Source of the DNA: Solanum dulcamara
Taxonomy: Eukaryota; Streptophyta; Magnoliopsida; Solanales; Solanaceae
Reading direction: 5' to 3'
Length of the DNA stretch: 64,000 bases
Assembly (NCBI RefSeq): GCF_947179165.1
Contig: NC_077242.1
Coordinates: 186,001 to 250,000 of the forward strand
The number at the start of each line of letters is the position of its first letter. Position 1 is the stretch's first letter. This document shows, piece after piece, positions 1-10,165 of this stretch. Below the pieces are notes generated by a model. It saw only the letters and a program-made list of their open reading frames with translations, made no database searches and was not told the DNA's origin. A program made the position numbers and the translations under genes.

Positions 1-1597
1 GAAAAATAATATGTTAATTGCAAAATAATTAAAATAATAATATAATATTTAAAATGTGAAATAGAGAGTATGATGGAGAACTACTATTCAACTCTTTGTA
101 ATTGGAGAGTAGAAGGTGAATTGGAGAGTGATTGAAAAAAAATCATTCTCTATTTTACTCTCTTAATATAGAGAGTGGAGAATAATATAGAGAGGGGTTG
201 AAGATGGTTTTATTGTAGTTCGATGAATCCATCTAAAAGCCTAGTAAAAATTTATAAATGTACTAAGGTCCCTGATTTAGAAACAATTTTTTTTGTTTTA
301 CCGTATTGAAGAATGAAGTCCGATGAATTTGGATTCACCATTGCAAGATCTTTTTTTTTTAAGAATGGTGCTCCCAATAAAATTTATTTCATACCCACAG
401 CTCAAATCTTAAACATTTAATTGAGAATACAAGAATTTCAATCATCCAACCACAAATCATGTTGGTAATCAAGTTAGGTAAAGATTCATATATTAATCTA
501 AAGCTTATTTATGATTGAATATTTAATGAAATGTAGTAAAAAGAGTAGATATGTGTTTAGTTTCTTAAGGAAATAAGTTTGTTTAATATTAATATATTTA
601 GTTTAGTTATTTTAAGCTGTTATTAATATTTAATTAATTATTTATATTTTATCTGGTATAAAATAATTTAGAATTCCGCCCTACTTGTGCCAGTATTATT
701 TCTATATAAACAAAAAAATGCTAAGCAACATGGATATAATGATAATGGATATTACATGAAGATTAAATATCTTTATCAACCCAACCAATCCAACTATCCT
801 AAAATGGTTACATTAAATTAAACAGATGAATAAACATACAAAATGTTTTCTGTGCATTCATTGTTTAATACTTTGCTTTATCAATCATTTACTAGATTAA
901 TTGTCTAACACTTTTTTATTAACTAGGTTAATTGCTCACCATTAATTTTAACACTTTTAATTGAGCATACAATTATTATTTTTTGATAAAATTAATTGGA
1001 GTATAATAAAAGTATTTACTTATCAATTATTTTTAGTTTAATTAATTAAATGAACTCTAAGATACTTAGTATGATATATGGCGCACTTAGTATGATATAG
1101 GGCGTATTTAAGGGAAATAAAAATTCAAAAACGAAAGCAATTAAATCTTAATTATGGAACAGTATGTGACATTATCATATATTAAGTTAATACCATTTCA
1201 AAATAAGGATAAATTTACAAATCTATTTTAATAACAACTAGAATATGTTAAACCTTAATTATAAATGAAAAATAAATATGTTTTATTTCACATAATTTCG
1301 AAATAAAATTATTATTATTTTCAAAAAATGAACAAACAATAAAATAGATGGATTCCTATGGTCGTACTTGTTGGCACGTCAACATTCTCCAGACGCTCTA
1401 CAGAAAAGTGCTTCAAATATTTTTTAAAATAACAACACAATTATATAAATAAAAAGGACAAAAACAAATAGTCAAGTAGCTGTAAATTATAATAATAAAT
1501 AATATTACTCGATTTACGAGATGAGAAAATGACGTGGCGCTGCATGTTCTCACGAAATTCATCTAGACGCCGCATGATGCCACTCTACTACTAGCAG
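1..1597. other. gene-free AT-rich intergenic DNA
   Basis: No reading frame with recognisable protein similarity and no RNA gene is visible. The stretch is AT-rich with scattered short palindromic AT runs. The first 200 bases contain repeated GGAGAG/CTCTC words that could form weak hairpins. Nothing else can be supported. Confidence 0.6.
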
Positions 1598-2536
1598 TAG
1601 GGCTGTTCAAAACCGTCCGCTACCGATAACCCAACCGCAAAATTGGCTTATTGGCTTATTGGTATTGAGTTATCGGATTAACGGGTGGGGAATGGATTTA
1701 AATTTTATAATTAACGGCTTATCGGTGTGGGGAACGGATTACTCAATTTTGTTATTGGGTAAACCGTTAACCCGTTAAGAATTTATTATATTTTACTATA
1801 TTTTTATCCCTAAACATATAAAATATGTATGATAATTATAATTTATAAATCTAAACTAAGCCTCAATAGGCCAAGCCCATTTAATTAAACAGGCCAAGCC
1901 CATTTCTAAGATTTGTGTTTATCTAGATATTCTGGATTATATTTGTTATAATTTAATTTTATTATTTTTGTCCAAGTCTATTTTCAGTGACTAGTTTACT
2001 AATTTTTTTTAATCCTCAAATAAGTTATGCATTGCTAAATTGTCTTTATTCTTTTATTATTGGTTTCTCACTGATCTTGTCCTCCATTATTTCATGATAT
2101 TATTTTCTATCATTTTATCTTCTAAAAATCACGTGTTGGTGATCTATTTAGATTAGCTTTTGTTTCTGCATTTAAGATATATGAATATATGTGATGTTTT
2201 TTTTTAACAACGTTGGATTTGTATTGCTGCTCCACTTGGTTCACAGTTAATTTTCCTTAATTTATTTGAATTGATTTCATTCACTGTTTAAGAATTTGTT
2301 GGCAACCCTTGTGTATGTCATTTTCATTTGACTATTTTTTGTTGTTTGTCTTTCCTTTACATGTTACTATACCACCGATACACCGCCCGATAACCGTCCG
2401 ATAATTGCTAATCCGATACCGAACCAACCGATATCTTATAGGTTGGCTAGTGGATTAGTACTTTTAAAAGCCGATAACCGTTAAGTCAAACCGTTAAGTA
2501 TAATAATCCGTCCGATCCGCCCGATAAGCACCCCTA
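1598..2536. mobile_element. hAT-type non-autonomous DNA transposon with 8-bp target duplication
   Basis: The element starts TAGGGCTGTT and ends with the near-inverted AAGCACCCCTA, and is bounded by identical 8-bp direct repeats ACTAGCAG at 1590-1597 and 2537-2544. Eight-base target duplications and TAGGG-type ends are typical of hAT transposons. Both subterminal regions (about 1610-1770 and 2375-2525) are crowded with CCGATAA/TTATCGG words in both orientations, the arrangement expected of transposase-binding sites. There is no transposase reading frame, so it is a 0.94 kb non-autonomous copy. Confidence 0.8.
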
Positions 2537-2608
2537 ACTAGCAGTTTTTATCACATAAAGCACGTTAACCAATTAAAATATTTTATCTATTTTAATTAGA
2601 AAATAATT

Positions 2609-3590
2609 ATCAAATATATCTTTATGCAATTGAAAATAGTTTAAATATATCATTTATTATATTTTTGGGCTAAATATATTCTTCATGTTATACTTTCCGT
2701 TCAAATACACTCCTCTTATTATGCTTTGGTACAAAATCGTCCTTAAAGTTTAACGAAAGAACACTTGAAAAACTCAAAATTAAATAACTCATTCTCAATT
2801 TTAAATATTTATTTTTTTTAGGAATAATTAAAATTTTCAAGTACTAATTTGAAGATTTTTTTCCTTAGAAATGACAATATAGAATGCGTTGCATAATTTT
2901 AAGTATTAATACTCTCCTAGCAAGAAAATGGATGTACGTCTAACGCGCAACGGCTTTCGATCACGAATGCTACAAGTGTGGGAGCGATCCATGAAATTTT
3001 TAAGTACTAATTTAAGTCTTTTTTCTTACAAAATGATAAGATAGAAAATGTTGTAAAATTTTTAAAAACTTAGTCACATCTCTTATTAATGTAACTATAT
3101 TGATAAGATATAAAATATATTGATAAGATATATTGATAAGATAGAATTTCAATATTTTGAATGAAACTTCATAAATTTTGACATACTAGTAGTGTATAAT
3201 CATCATAGTAATCAAACAGTCATGATAATCGAAAATGTAAACTCCCGTTGAACTTAACTTTTTTTTACCGAAATGACACATCTCACCTTTTTAATTTTAA
3301 AAATATAAATAACTTTTGAGGAAAAAAATAAATAAAGATTTAGGGTTATATTTAAAATTGGGAATGAGTTATTTAATTTTGAGTTTTTCAAGTGTTCTTC
3401 CGTTAAAATTAAGGGCGAATTTGTACGAAATTATAATGAGAGAAGTATATTTGAACCGAAAGTATAACATGAGGGGTATATTTAGCCCGAAGTATAATGA
3501 GGGGTATATTTAGCCCGAAGTATAATGAGGGGTATATTTAAACTATTTTTAATAGTACAAGGGTATATTTAACCCTTTTCGAATTATATA
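2609..3590. mobile_element. foldback MITE with arms of about 210-280 bp
   Basis: The sequence at about 2609-2820 reappears as its reverse complement at about 3310-3590, with many shared words (for example AACACTTGAAAAACTCAAAA and TTAAATAACTCATTC). The right arm ends with a tract reading AAGGGTATATTTAACCC and contains a tandem duplication of GAGGGGTATATTTAGCCCG (about 3470-3535) that the left arm lacks. The two arms would form a long hairpin. The 65-codon reading frame at 3316-3513 lies wholly inside the right arm and is not a gene. I recognise the TAAATATACCCCTC words as a common Solanaceae repeat; the exact ends and target duplication are not resolved. Confidence 0.7.
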
Positions 3591-4637
3591 TATTAATTTT
3601 ATCTATATTTTTAAATAATTACGTATCTTATTATTAATTAAGAGTTTCCTACCACTTGTTGAAAATACACCTAAATATATGTATTTTTGCTACCAAATAC
3701 ACTAAAAATAGAGAGAGACAAGCTAGATAATCATGTATTTCAAATACATTTGAAGCACACTAGATACACACTATATCCATATATCTATATGAATCTGGCG
3801 TGATTCATATGCATGTGAGTTACTACATACATAGGAAACAATAATTTGTCTATGTATCTCAAATACATGTGAATCCACTTAGAGTGTATCTAAAATAAAT
3901 TACACCCAATTTGACCTCATATATCCCGAGATATATGTATCTTGACATATTTGGGCACATCAAAATCTAGTAAGATTCGTAATATTGCAAACTAGAGTGC
4001 ATCTAAGTAATTAGCTCCTAAACTAGCGGATTTTTTTGGGTTTCCCTTTTAATGATACCTCATTCATTTGTTTTAATTATTTTGGAAGCATATTTAGAAT
4101 TTTGAGAGAATGAATGTTATTTATGAGAAAAGATGAATTAGAGATATAAATTTAATTGATTTGGCATTTAGATTCTTGTCACTAGAACCGTTAAAATTTT
4201 AAAATTATAATTCTAAACTTAATATATATTTCATGTCCAAAGCATTGAAATTGGTTGAACTCATTGATTGTATGATTTATTATATTAGGTTTAATATACA
4301 CGTTTGGTTTAATTGTACTAAATATTATAATGCTATAATAATTTAACTTTTTCAAAATGATAGACTTGAAAATTTTATCAAATAATAGAAAAAAATTTAA
4401 TTAATTAAAACGTAAAAAAATGTTATCAATAACCACTTAGATAGATATTATCCAATTTTTGTAAATAAATAATAATATAAAATTTAAATTTCAAGCCTCA
4501 CTTAGAAATGTGCACCTTATAATTATCATTGAATTATATGATACTTCGAGTATGGATTCACATTTCACATCTATATTTAAGTTTTCTTTGAAAAAAATAT
4601 AATGTCACACTACTATATGTGATCTCGAGAGGGGAGC
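3591..4637. other. gene-free AT-rich DNA
   Basis: AT-rich intergenic sequence with repeated short words (ATACATTTGAA-type and ATATCTATAT-type) around 3660-3960. No coding or RNA feature can be supported. Confidence 0.5.
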
Positions 4638-4755
4638 ATGTGTTCACGTGAACCCAGAAAACCCATGGATTCACCATATTAATTGATGAATAGAAGGAAC
4701 ATGAGTTCACGTGAATCCATAAAACCCTTGGATTCGCCATATTAATTGGTGAATA
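4638..4755. repeat. 63-bp tandem duplication, each copy with a TTCACGTGAA palindrome
   Basis: Two diverged copies (about 4638-4692 and 4699-4755) share the order GTTCACGTGAA, AAAACCC, GGATTC.CCATATTAATTG.TGAATAG. Each carries the perfect 10-bp palindrome TTCACGTGAA (4643-4652 and 4706-4715), which contains the CACGTG G-box core. There is no gene within several kilobases, so a regulatory role is not supported. Confidence 0.65.
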
Positions 4756-4975
4756 GCTAAGTCTTGATAAATAATTTGATGAATAAGTAATTAATGTTAA
4801 GAATAAAATAGAAAAATATAATTTTTTTGATATGTTAAAAGTGACGAGTAAAGAGTAAGAATATATTTTTAAAATAATGGACAAATAAAAACAAACCGAG
4901 GAAGTAATAAATAAATTCAAAAATAAATAAGAAAAAAAAAACCAAATTTATAAATCGCATTTTTCTCCTTTCTTT

Positions 4976-5139
4976 TGAGATCGTAATAATTAGGGTAGGT
5001 ATTAAATAAGCAATAATCAAACAATTATAGAAAAATCAAAGAGGAGGGCTCCACAATTGGTCCTTTGACCTATATTTTTCTTTTTTTCATAATCATGTTT
5101 ACTCAATCCAAAACAGTATCAACCGACAAATCTAAACTA
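4976..5139. repeat. dispersed 164-bp repeat, copy 1
   Basis: This segment, starting TGAGATCGTAATAATTAGGG and ending near AAATCTAAACTAG, is nearly identical in the same orientation to 13891-14054, about 8.9 kb downstream. Similarity stops abruptly at both ends and no terminal inverted repeat is visible. The two copies flank the nested transposon block. Confidence 0.75.
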
Positions 5140-6262
5140 GTGTGCCCAATTGCCCATAGATTAAGCAATAATCTCGATTTGGCTTGTTTTTCTGTATTGG
5201 AAAAATATCTAGTTTTAAAAGTTTAGCCATTTTATAGTTATATAAAATAATATTTGTTGGTAGTACTATAAAGAAATAAATATTATGCTTAACTCAACTC
5301 AAAAAAATTTCTTACGATGAAAAAATTATCCAAAATCATATAAGGAAATTAAATAACTCATAACTCACTGACATAGGACTTCAACACCCCGACACGTTTG
5401 GGATCCATTTCTTTACAAATACAGATAGGAGTGTAAAATGGGCGGGTTGGATTGAAATTGAAAATATTAAAATGGGTTGAAATAAAAATCGGGTTGGGTC
5501 ATGACCTGACCAGTTTGACCCGTTTAATGTCAATAATATTAACATATTATTATTTACCTTTTATAACCACAATTTGAATTTCAACCCCAAAAAATAAAAA
5601 TAAAAATTTACAAATCGATAGATTAATCCTAAAAGAGATAAAATAGATAGTAATTCATACCTTTAGTTGTAATGACCCATTAGATCATTTTGAGTACGAT
5701 AGTTTTTTATTTCATAAAAGACTCAATTCATAATTTTTTAGATGGAATTTTGGACTATTCGATAACTACGATTAAGTAATTAAAGGGTGATTTTAGATAA
5801 TTAATTTAGTTGGTGGGCTAAAGTGTTAATTTAGTTAATAACTTATACTACTTAGCCTATATATTAGATAAGTTGGTGAAATTAGTATTGCCCTAGAACG
5901 TGACAAATTGCAGCCTCGCCAACGGAAATACAACTTTCAGGTAATGGCTAAACTTCTTCCCTTTGTACATGCTAGTTGCTAAGATATGATTACTATTAGG
6001 TGAAAATGAATTGAGCATTAAGAAAGGAGGTTCTGCAACTTGGTTGCATGGTGCGTGGCCACTGTTGCTAATAGTTATCTTGCCTTTTAGTTATTTTTAG
6101 TTAATTATCACATTATAATTCAAGTTTTGATATATTGAGTTAGGTAATTAAATAATAAGTGTATTATATTATAGGAATATCATTGAATTTATGTTATTTG
6201 GAGGAATTGAGATTTAACCCTAGTGTCATGACCCGCTACTTGATCATGAAGATGGAGGAAAG

Positions 6263-6520
6263 ATCTAGAGTCTTGGAGAGGTTAATAGAAGATTCTAGAA
6301 TGTCCTAGAGAATTCTTGAAGAAGGTAGAAGAACCTAGAGTCTTGGAGAGGTTAGTGGAAGACTCTAGAATGTCCTAGAAAATTCTTGAAGAAGGTAGAA
6401 GAACCTAGAGTCTTGGAGAGGTTAGTGGAAGACTCTAGATTGTCCTAGAGAATTCTTGAAGAAGGTAGAAGAACCTAGAGTCTTGGAGAGGTTAGTGGAA
6501 GACTCTAGATTCTTGTAGAA
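6263..6520 (+). repeat. 70-bp tandem repeat, about 3.7 copies, in solo-LTR U3
   Basis: The word GAACCTAGAGTCTTGGAGAG recurs at 6331, 6401 and 6471, giving an exact 70-bp period, and a partial first copy starts near 6263. Copies differ at only a few positions, so amplification is fairly recent. Each complete unit contains TTCTTGAAGAA (6313, 6383, 6453). Confidence 0.85.
6288..6300 (+). promoter_or_regulatory. three-module heat shock element in LTR repeat
   Basis: GAAGATTCTAGAA matches GAAnnTTCnnGAA exactly. In the next unit the same place reads GAAGACTCTAGAA (6358-6370, one mismatch). A further inverted pair TTCTTGAA occurs in each unit. Binding by heat shock factors is inferred from the motif alone. 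Confidence 0.5.
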
Positions 6521-7380
6521 GCTTGTAGAGAAGTCTTGAAAGACTTGAAATTCTCTAGAGTGTGTGGAGAGTTCTAGAGTAGGGACTTCTTTGTAAATAT
6601 GGAAGGACTTGTATAGTAAATTTTATTTACACTTAGGCCCCTTAGGAGTAGTATAAATAGAGGGGGCATTCATTTGTAGAAGATCATCAAGCAAACAAGC
6701 ATTCTTCCAAAGCAATACAAAAGCCTTCTTCATAAAAGCTCTCTTGTCTTTCTTACAACCTAGCGTTCCCTTAGCGATCTAGTCATAAAGGCTTACTTGA
6801 GTTTGCAAGATCGTGAAAAATTCGTGAGTAAGTTATCAAGTGCCGCACGGAAGTCTTAGTGTGAAGTCTAAGTCCGTGACACTAGGCTTGAATTTAAGAA
6901 ATATGGGAGTTGACATGTTAAGTGGCATCAAGATTAGGAACGTGTTTATAGAATTGGGTGAGTTATAGGGCTAGGTTAAACATATATATAATATTGGTGT
7001 TTACGGATAAGTTTACTTATAAATATTATATATTTGATAGACTGAGATTGGTCTGAGGCATTGAAGAAGGGGAAAGACATTGGTGGATTAACTTGTTTTA
7101 CTTCGGTTCTTCGATTGAGGTAGGTTATGGTTTTTATTCTATATCATAGATAGACTTTTAATAGTGATTGATATTCATTGAGTAACGTGTGAAGTATACT
7201 ATGCATTTAATTGTTGTGGTTTGGAAGGTTGATATGTTGTTGTGATTGGTCTGAAATTCCGAGATCATGAAATTCATAATCTTGAACTTGCCCTATCAAA
7301 AATGGTGTCTTGAATAAAGAAGGCTTGATGAAATATTGTTAATGAAATGGAATGTAATCATGAAGAATGATAAATTAATT

Positions 7381-7513
7381 ATATTTGGATCGGGTGTCAC
7401 ATTTCGACACGGTATATTTGGATCGGGTGTGACATTTCGACACAATATATTTGAATCGGGTGTCACGTTCCGACACGGTATATTTGGATCGGGTGTCACA
7501 TTCCAGCACGGTA
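7381..7513. repeat. 33-bp tandem repeat, four copies
   Basis: The unit (ATATTTGGATCGGGTGTCAC followed by ATTTCGACACGGT) occurs four times head to tail with a few substitutions. It lies in the outer LTR insertion. Because 33 is divisible by three it creates repetitive reading frames on both strands, which explains the apparent ORFs here; they have no other support. Confidence 0.85.
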
Positions 7514-9333
7514 ATATTAAAGGAAAACAAATTAAAATGACTTAATACTACCCAATCTCCAATAACTCATTTTCCAAAAGAGTGTGATATGGAGACTTGA
7601 GTCCTCATGTGTGATCTTAATATTGTTGATTGGTTATGAAATTGTTCATTGTGTTGTCACTTGATCTTGATCTTGTTGGTGTTATAACCCGTATTTTTCA
7701 CATTAGGACAATTTGGGGATAATGGTAATAAGTCAAGGGCAAGGCTATGTTTGACCTTGTTGGATACAAAATTCTTATGACTAAATTGAGATGTGGAAAT
7801 ATTGGAATTTTGTAAGGGCAAAATTAGAATTTCCCATGTGAAAATACTATAAAAGGTTAAGGGCAAAATTAGAATTTCCCATGTGGAAATACTATAAAAG
7901 GTTGAGGGCAAAGTTGGAATTTCAACTTGGAAATATTAGAAAAGATTTGGGGCAAAGTTGGAATTTCTCATGAAGGCCTTTAAATCATCAACTCTTAGAA
8001 CTTTCAAGATAATTCAAGAAAGAAGAAAAAAAAACAAAGGAAAAGAAAATAAGGGGAAAATCGATCAAGGAAAAAAAATAGGGAGAAAATTGAAATCTAG
8101 CTCCAAAAATTATTTTCTCCTAGTATTCCTACTAAGTCAAGGGTGCTCTACAACATGGTGTAGTTGTTTTGGAAGTTTGGAGACTTGTTTAGTTGATTTG
8201 GAGAATTGGGGAAGTGAAAGAAAAGGTAAGAATTAATCTAATTTCTTTGTGTTATGAAGTTTGTTGATGTTGTAGTATGTGGAGGTGTGTGGAATTTATG
8301 GAAATATGAAAGTTTATATGGTAATATGGTGCCATGTATACATGTTTTTATATGAGTAAGATTTATTCAATTTTTGTGTAGTATTTTTGTGTAGTATTTG
8401 TAAAGTAGTTATGATAGTTATTTGATGTTGAAAATGGAAGTTGGATGAAATTTATTGAAGTTGGAAATATGGGTTAGGTGATGTAATTGGAAAAAAATTA
8501 AGTTTGTATAATTTGTTAGTTGTGGTTATGATTTTGGGGATATATATGAAGTTTAAATGGTGTAAGTTGGTATTAAACTAGTTTGTAGGAATTATGTAAT
8601 TTGAGTATGATATTATAAGAATATGGAGGTAAATTATTAAAAGTATGGAGTGTTGTTGTTGGTTGTGAAGTTGAAAGAAGGAAATGAATTTGATTATGAA
8701 GTTGGAGGAAGAAAATGAATTATAATATTTTTGTTGTATTTATGGAATTTTTGAGTGAAATATGGAATTGATAAAAATTGGATAGCTTACTTGAAATATT
8801 TTTCACTTATGTTGGAATGAGTTGAAATTAATTATGGATATGAGATATTCATATTTATTTGGAAATGCAAAGTTTGGTTGAAAATTGTTGCACTAATTGG
8901 AAAATTACACCAATTTATGTTATGGTGTGTGAAATTGATTATGGATGGAATTAGTGTTGTTGTTGGCTTGGTTGTTAATATTGTGGCCGAGTTGTAATCT
9001 CGGGGTGTCATATATATAGGGGAGATGCTGCCGATTTTTTGTAGACAAGTATTGGAAAAATTGAATTCTTAAAGTCTTATGAATAGTAATTGGTAAATGT
9101 GACCAATTGTAGATTTTGGAGGAAACGGAAATTGAACTTGAACAACCGTAAAAGGCCAAAAAGGTATGTAAAGCTTTACATTTTCTTCTCTTGGCATGTC
9201 CTAGATGTAATAGGAGTGAATACGAACCTCGGGGATCACTCTACTCTTCGAAATCGACGCTCGAAAATTTCCTTTTTCTATTCAATAGAATTGAATTAGG
9301 TAATTATGAATAGTTTTGGAAAAATTGTCTAAA

Positions 9334-9700
9334 CTTTTAAATTTTGCACAAATGAATTCCGAATACCTTAAAACTCTTCTAAATAATGTTATGAAGTCTA
9401 ACGCACGTGATTTGTATACGCCACTTCATTTGATCGAGGTGGGCCCTACTATTCCGAATTTTTCTTCGTTATTCCGTTTGAATTACGGTAGGTAGAATTT
9501 GAAAGAAACTCTTTGCTATGCTTTTAGATTTTGCACAAATGAATTCCGAATACCTTAAAACTCTTCTAAATAATGTTATGAAGTCTAACGCACGTGATTT
9601 GTATACGCCACTTCATTTGATCGAGGTGGGCCCTACTATTCTGAATTTTTCTTCGTTATTCCGTTTGAATTACGGTAGGTAGAATTTGAAAGAAACTCTT
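9334..9700. repeat. 187-bp tandem duplication inside the inner LTR
   Basis: Copies at 9334-9513 and 9521-9700 are almost identical (for example TTTTAAATT versus TTTTAGATT near the start and ATTCCGAAT versus ATTCTGAAT), separated by a few bases. The near identity implies duplication long after the insertion of the LTR, or at least later than the divergence of the host repeats. Confidence 0.9.
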
Positions 9701-10095
9701 CCTAATATTATATGAATAATTATTCCATTAATTCCCATAATATATTTGGAAGTACGGAGATAATTCGGAAAATACTATTTTTACGTAGACTATTGTGATA
9801 TTGGAAGTACTTGTACTATTATTATTATTCAAGTTTCCTTTTATGATTTGTTATCGAAATTATGCCATCGAGTCTGTATAAATGTTTTGTAATTTAAATT
9901 GCATTTAGTTTCTCACTACTCCACTCGTGGATGCCTCAATGCTTCTTTCACTGAGCCTGGGCCAGGATATGTTTTCGTGCGTATTTCTCTGCATTGTTCG
10001 CCGTATCCCGACGTGAGGGGGCAGGTATGACATGTACATGGGGTGGTAAATGTTATGCCACGGAGTTATGCTGTGCCATGTACATATATGTTTGT

Positions 10096-10165
10096 GATAT
10101 GATATAATTTGATATGGCCATCTGATATGATATGATTTGATATGGCCATCTGATATGATATGATT
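10096..10165. repeat. short GATATGAT-rich tandem repeat
   Basis: Two to three copies of a unit of about 34 bp built from GATATGATATGATTTGATATG and CCATCT occur head to tail within the inner LTR. No function is apparent. Confidence 0.6.

Larger units (their letters stand above)
6224..6881 (+). mobile_element. 658-bp solo LTR with tandem U3 modules and TATA box
   Basis: The element begins TGTCATGACCC and ends GTCCGTGACA, flanked by CTAG at 6220-6223 and 6882-6885 (a 4-bp duplication, or 5 bp with one changed base). The order inside is that of a promoter-bearing LTR: tandem 70-bp modules (6263-6520), a TATA box TATAAATA (6652-6659), then an unstructured tail. No internal domain or partner LTR is adjacent, so it is a solo LTR. 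It sits inside the larger LTR insertion, whose sequence reads continuously once this piece is removed, so it is the younger of the two. Confidence 0.75.

Noticed and set aside
3316..3513. 65-codon reading frame
   Set aside because: Lies entirely in one arm of a foldback element and mirrors the other arm.
7296..7545. Overlapping repetitive reading frames on both strands
   Set aside because: Created by a 33-bp tandem repeat whose length is a multiple of three; no codon or domain evidence.
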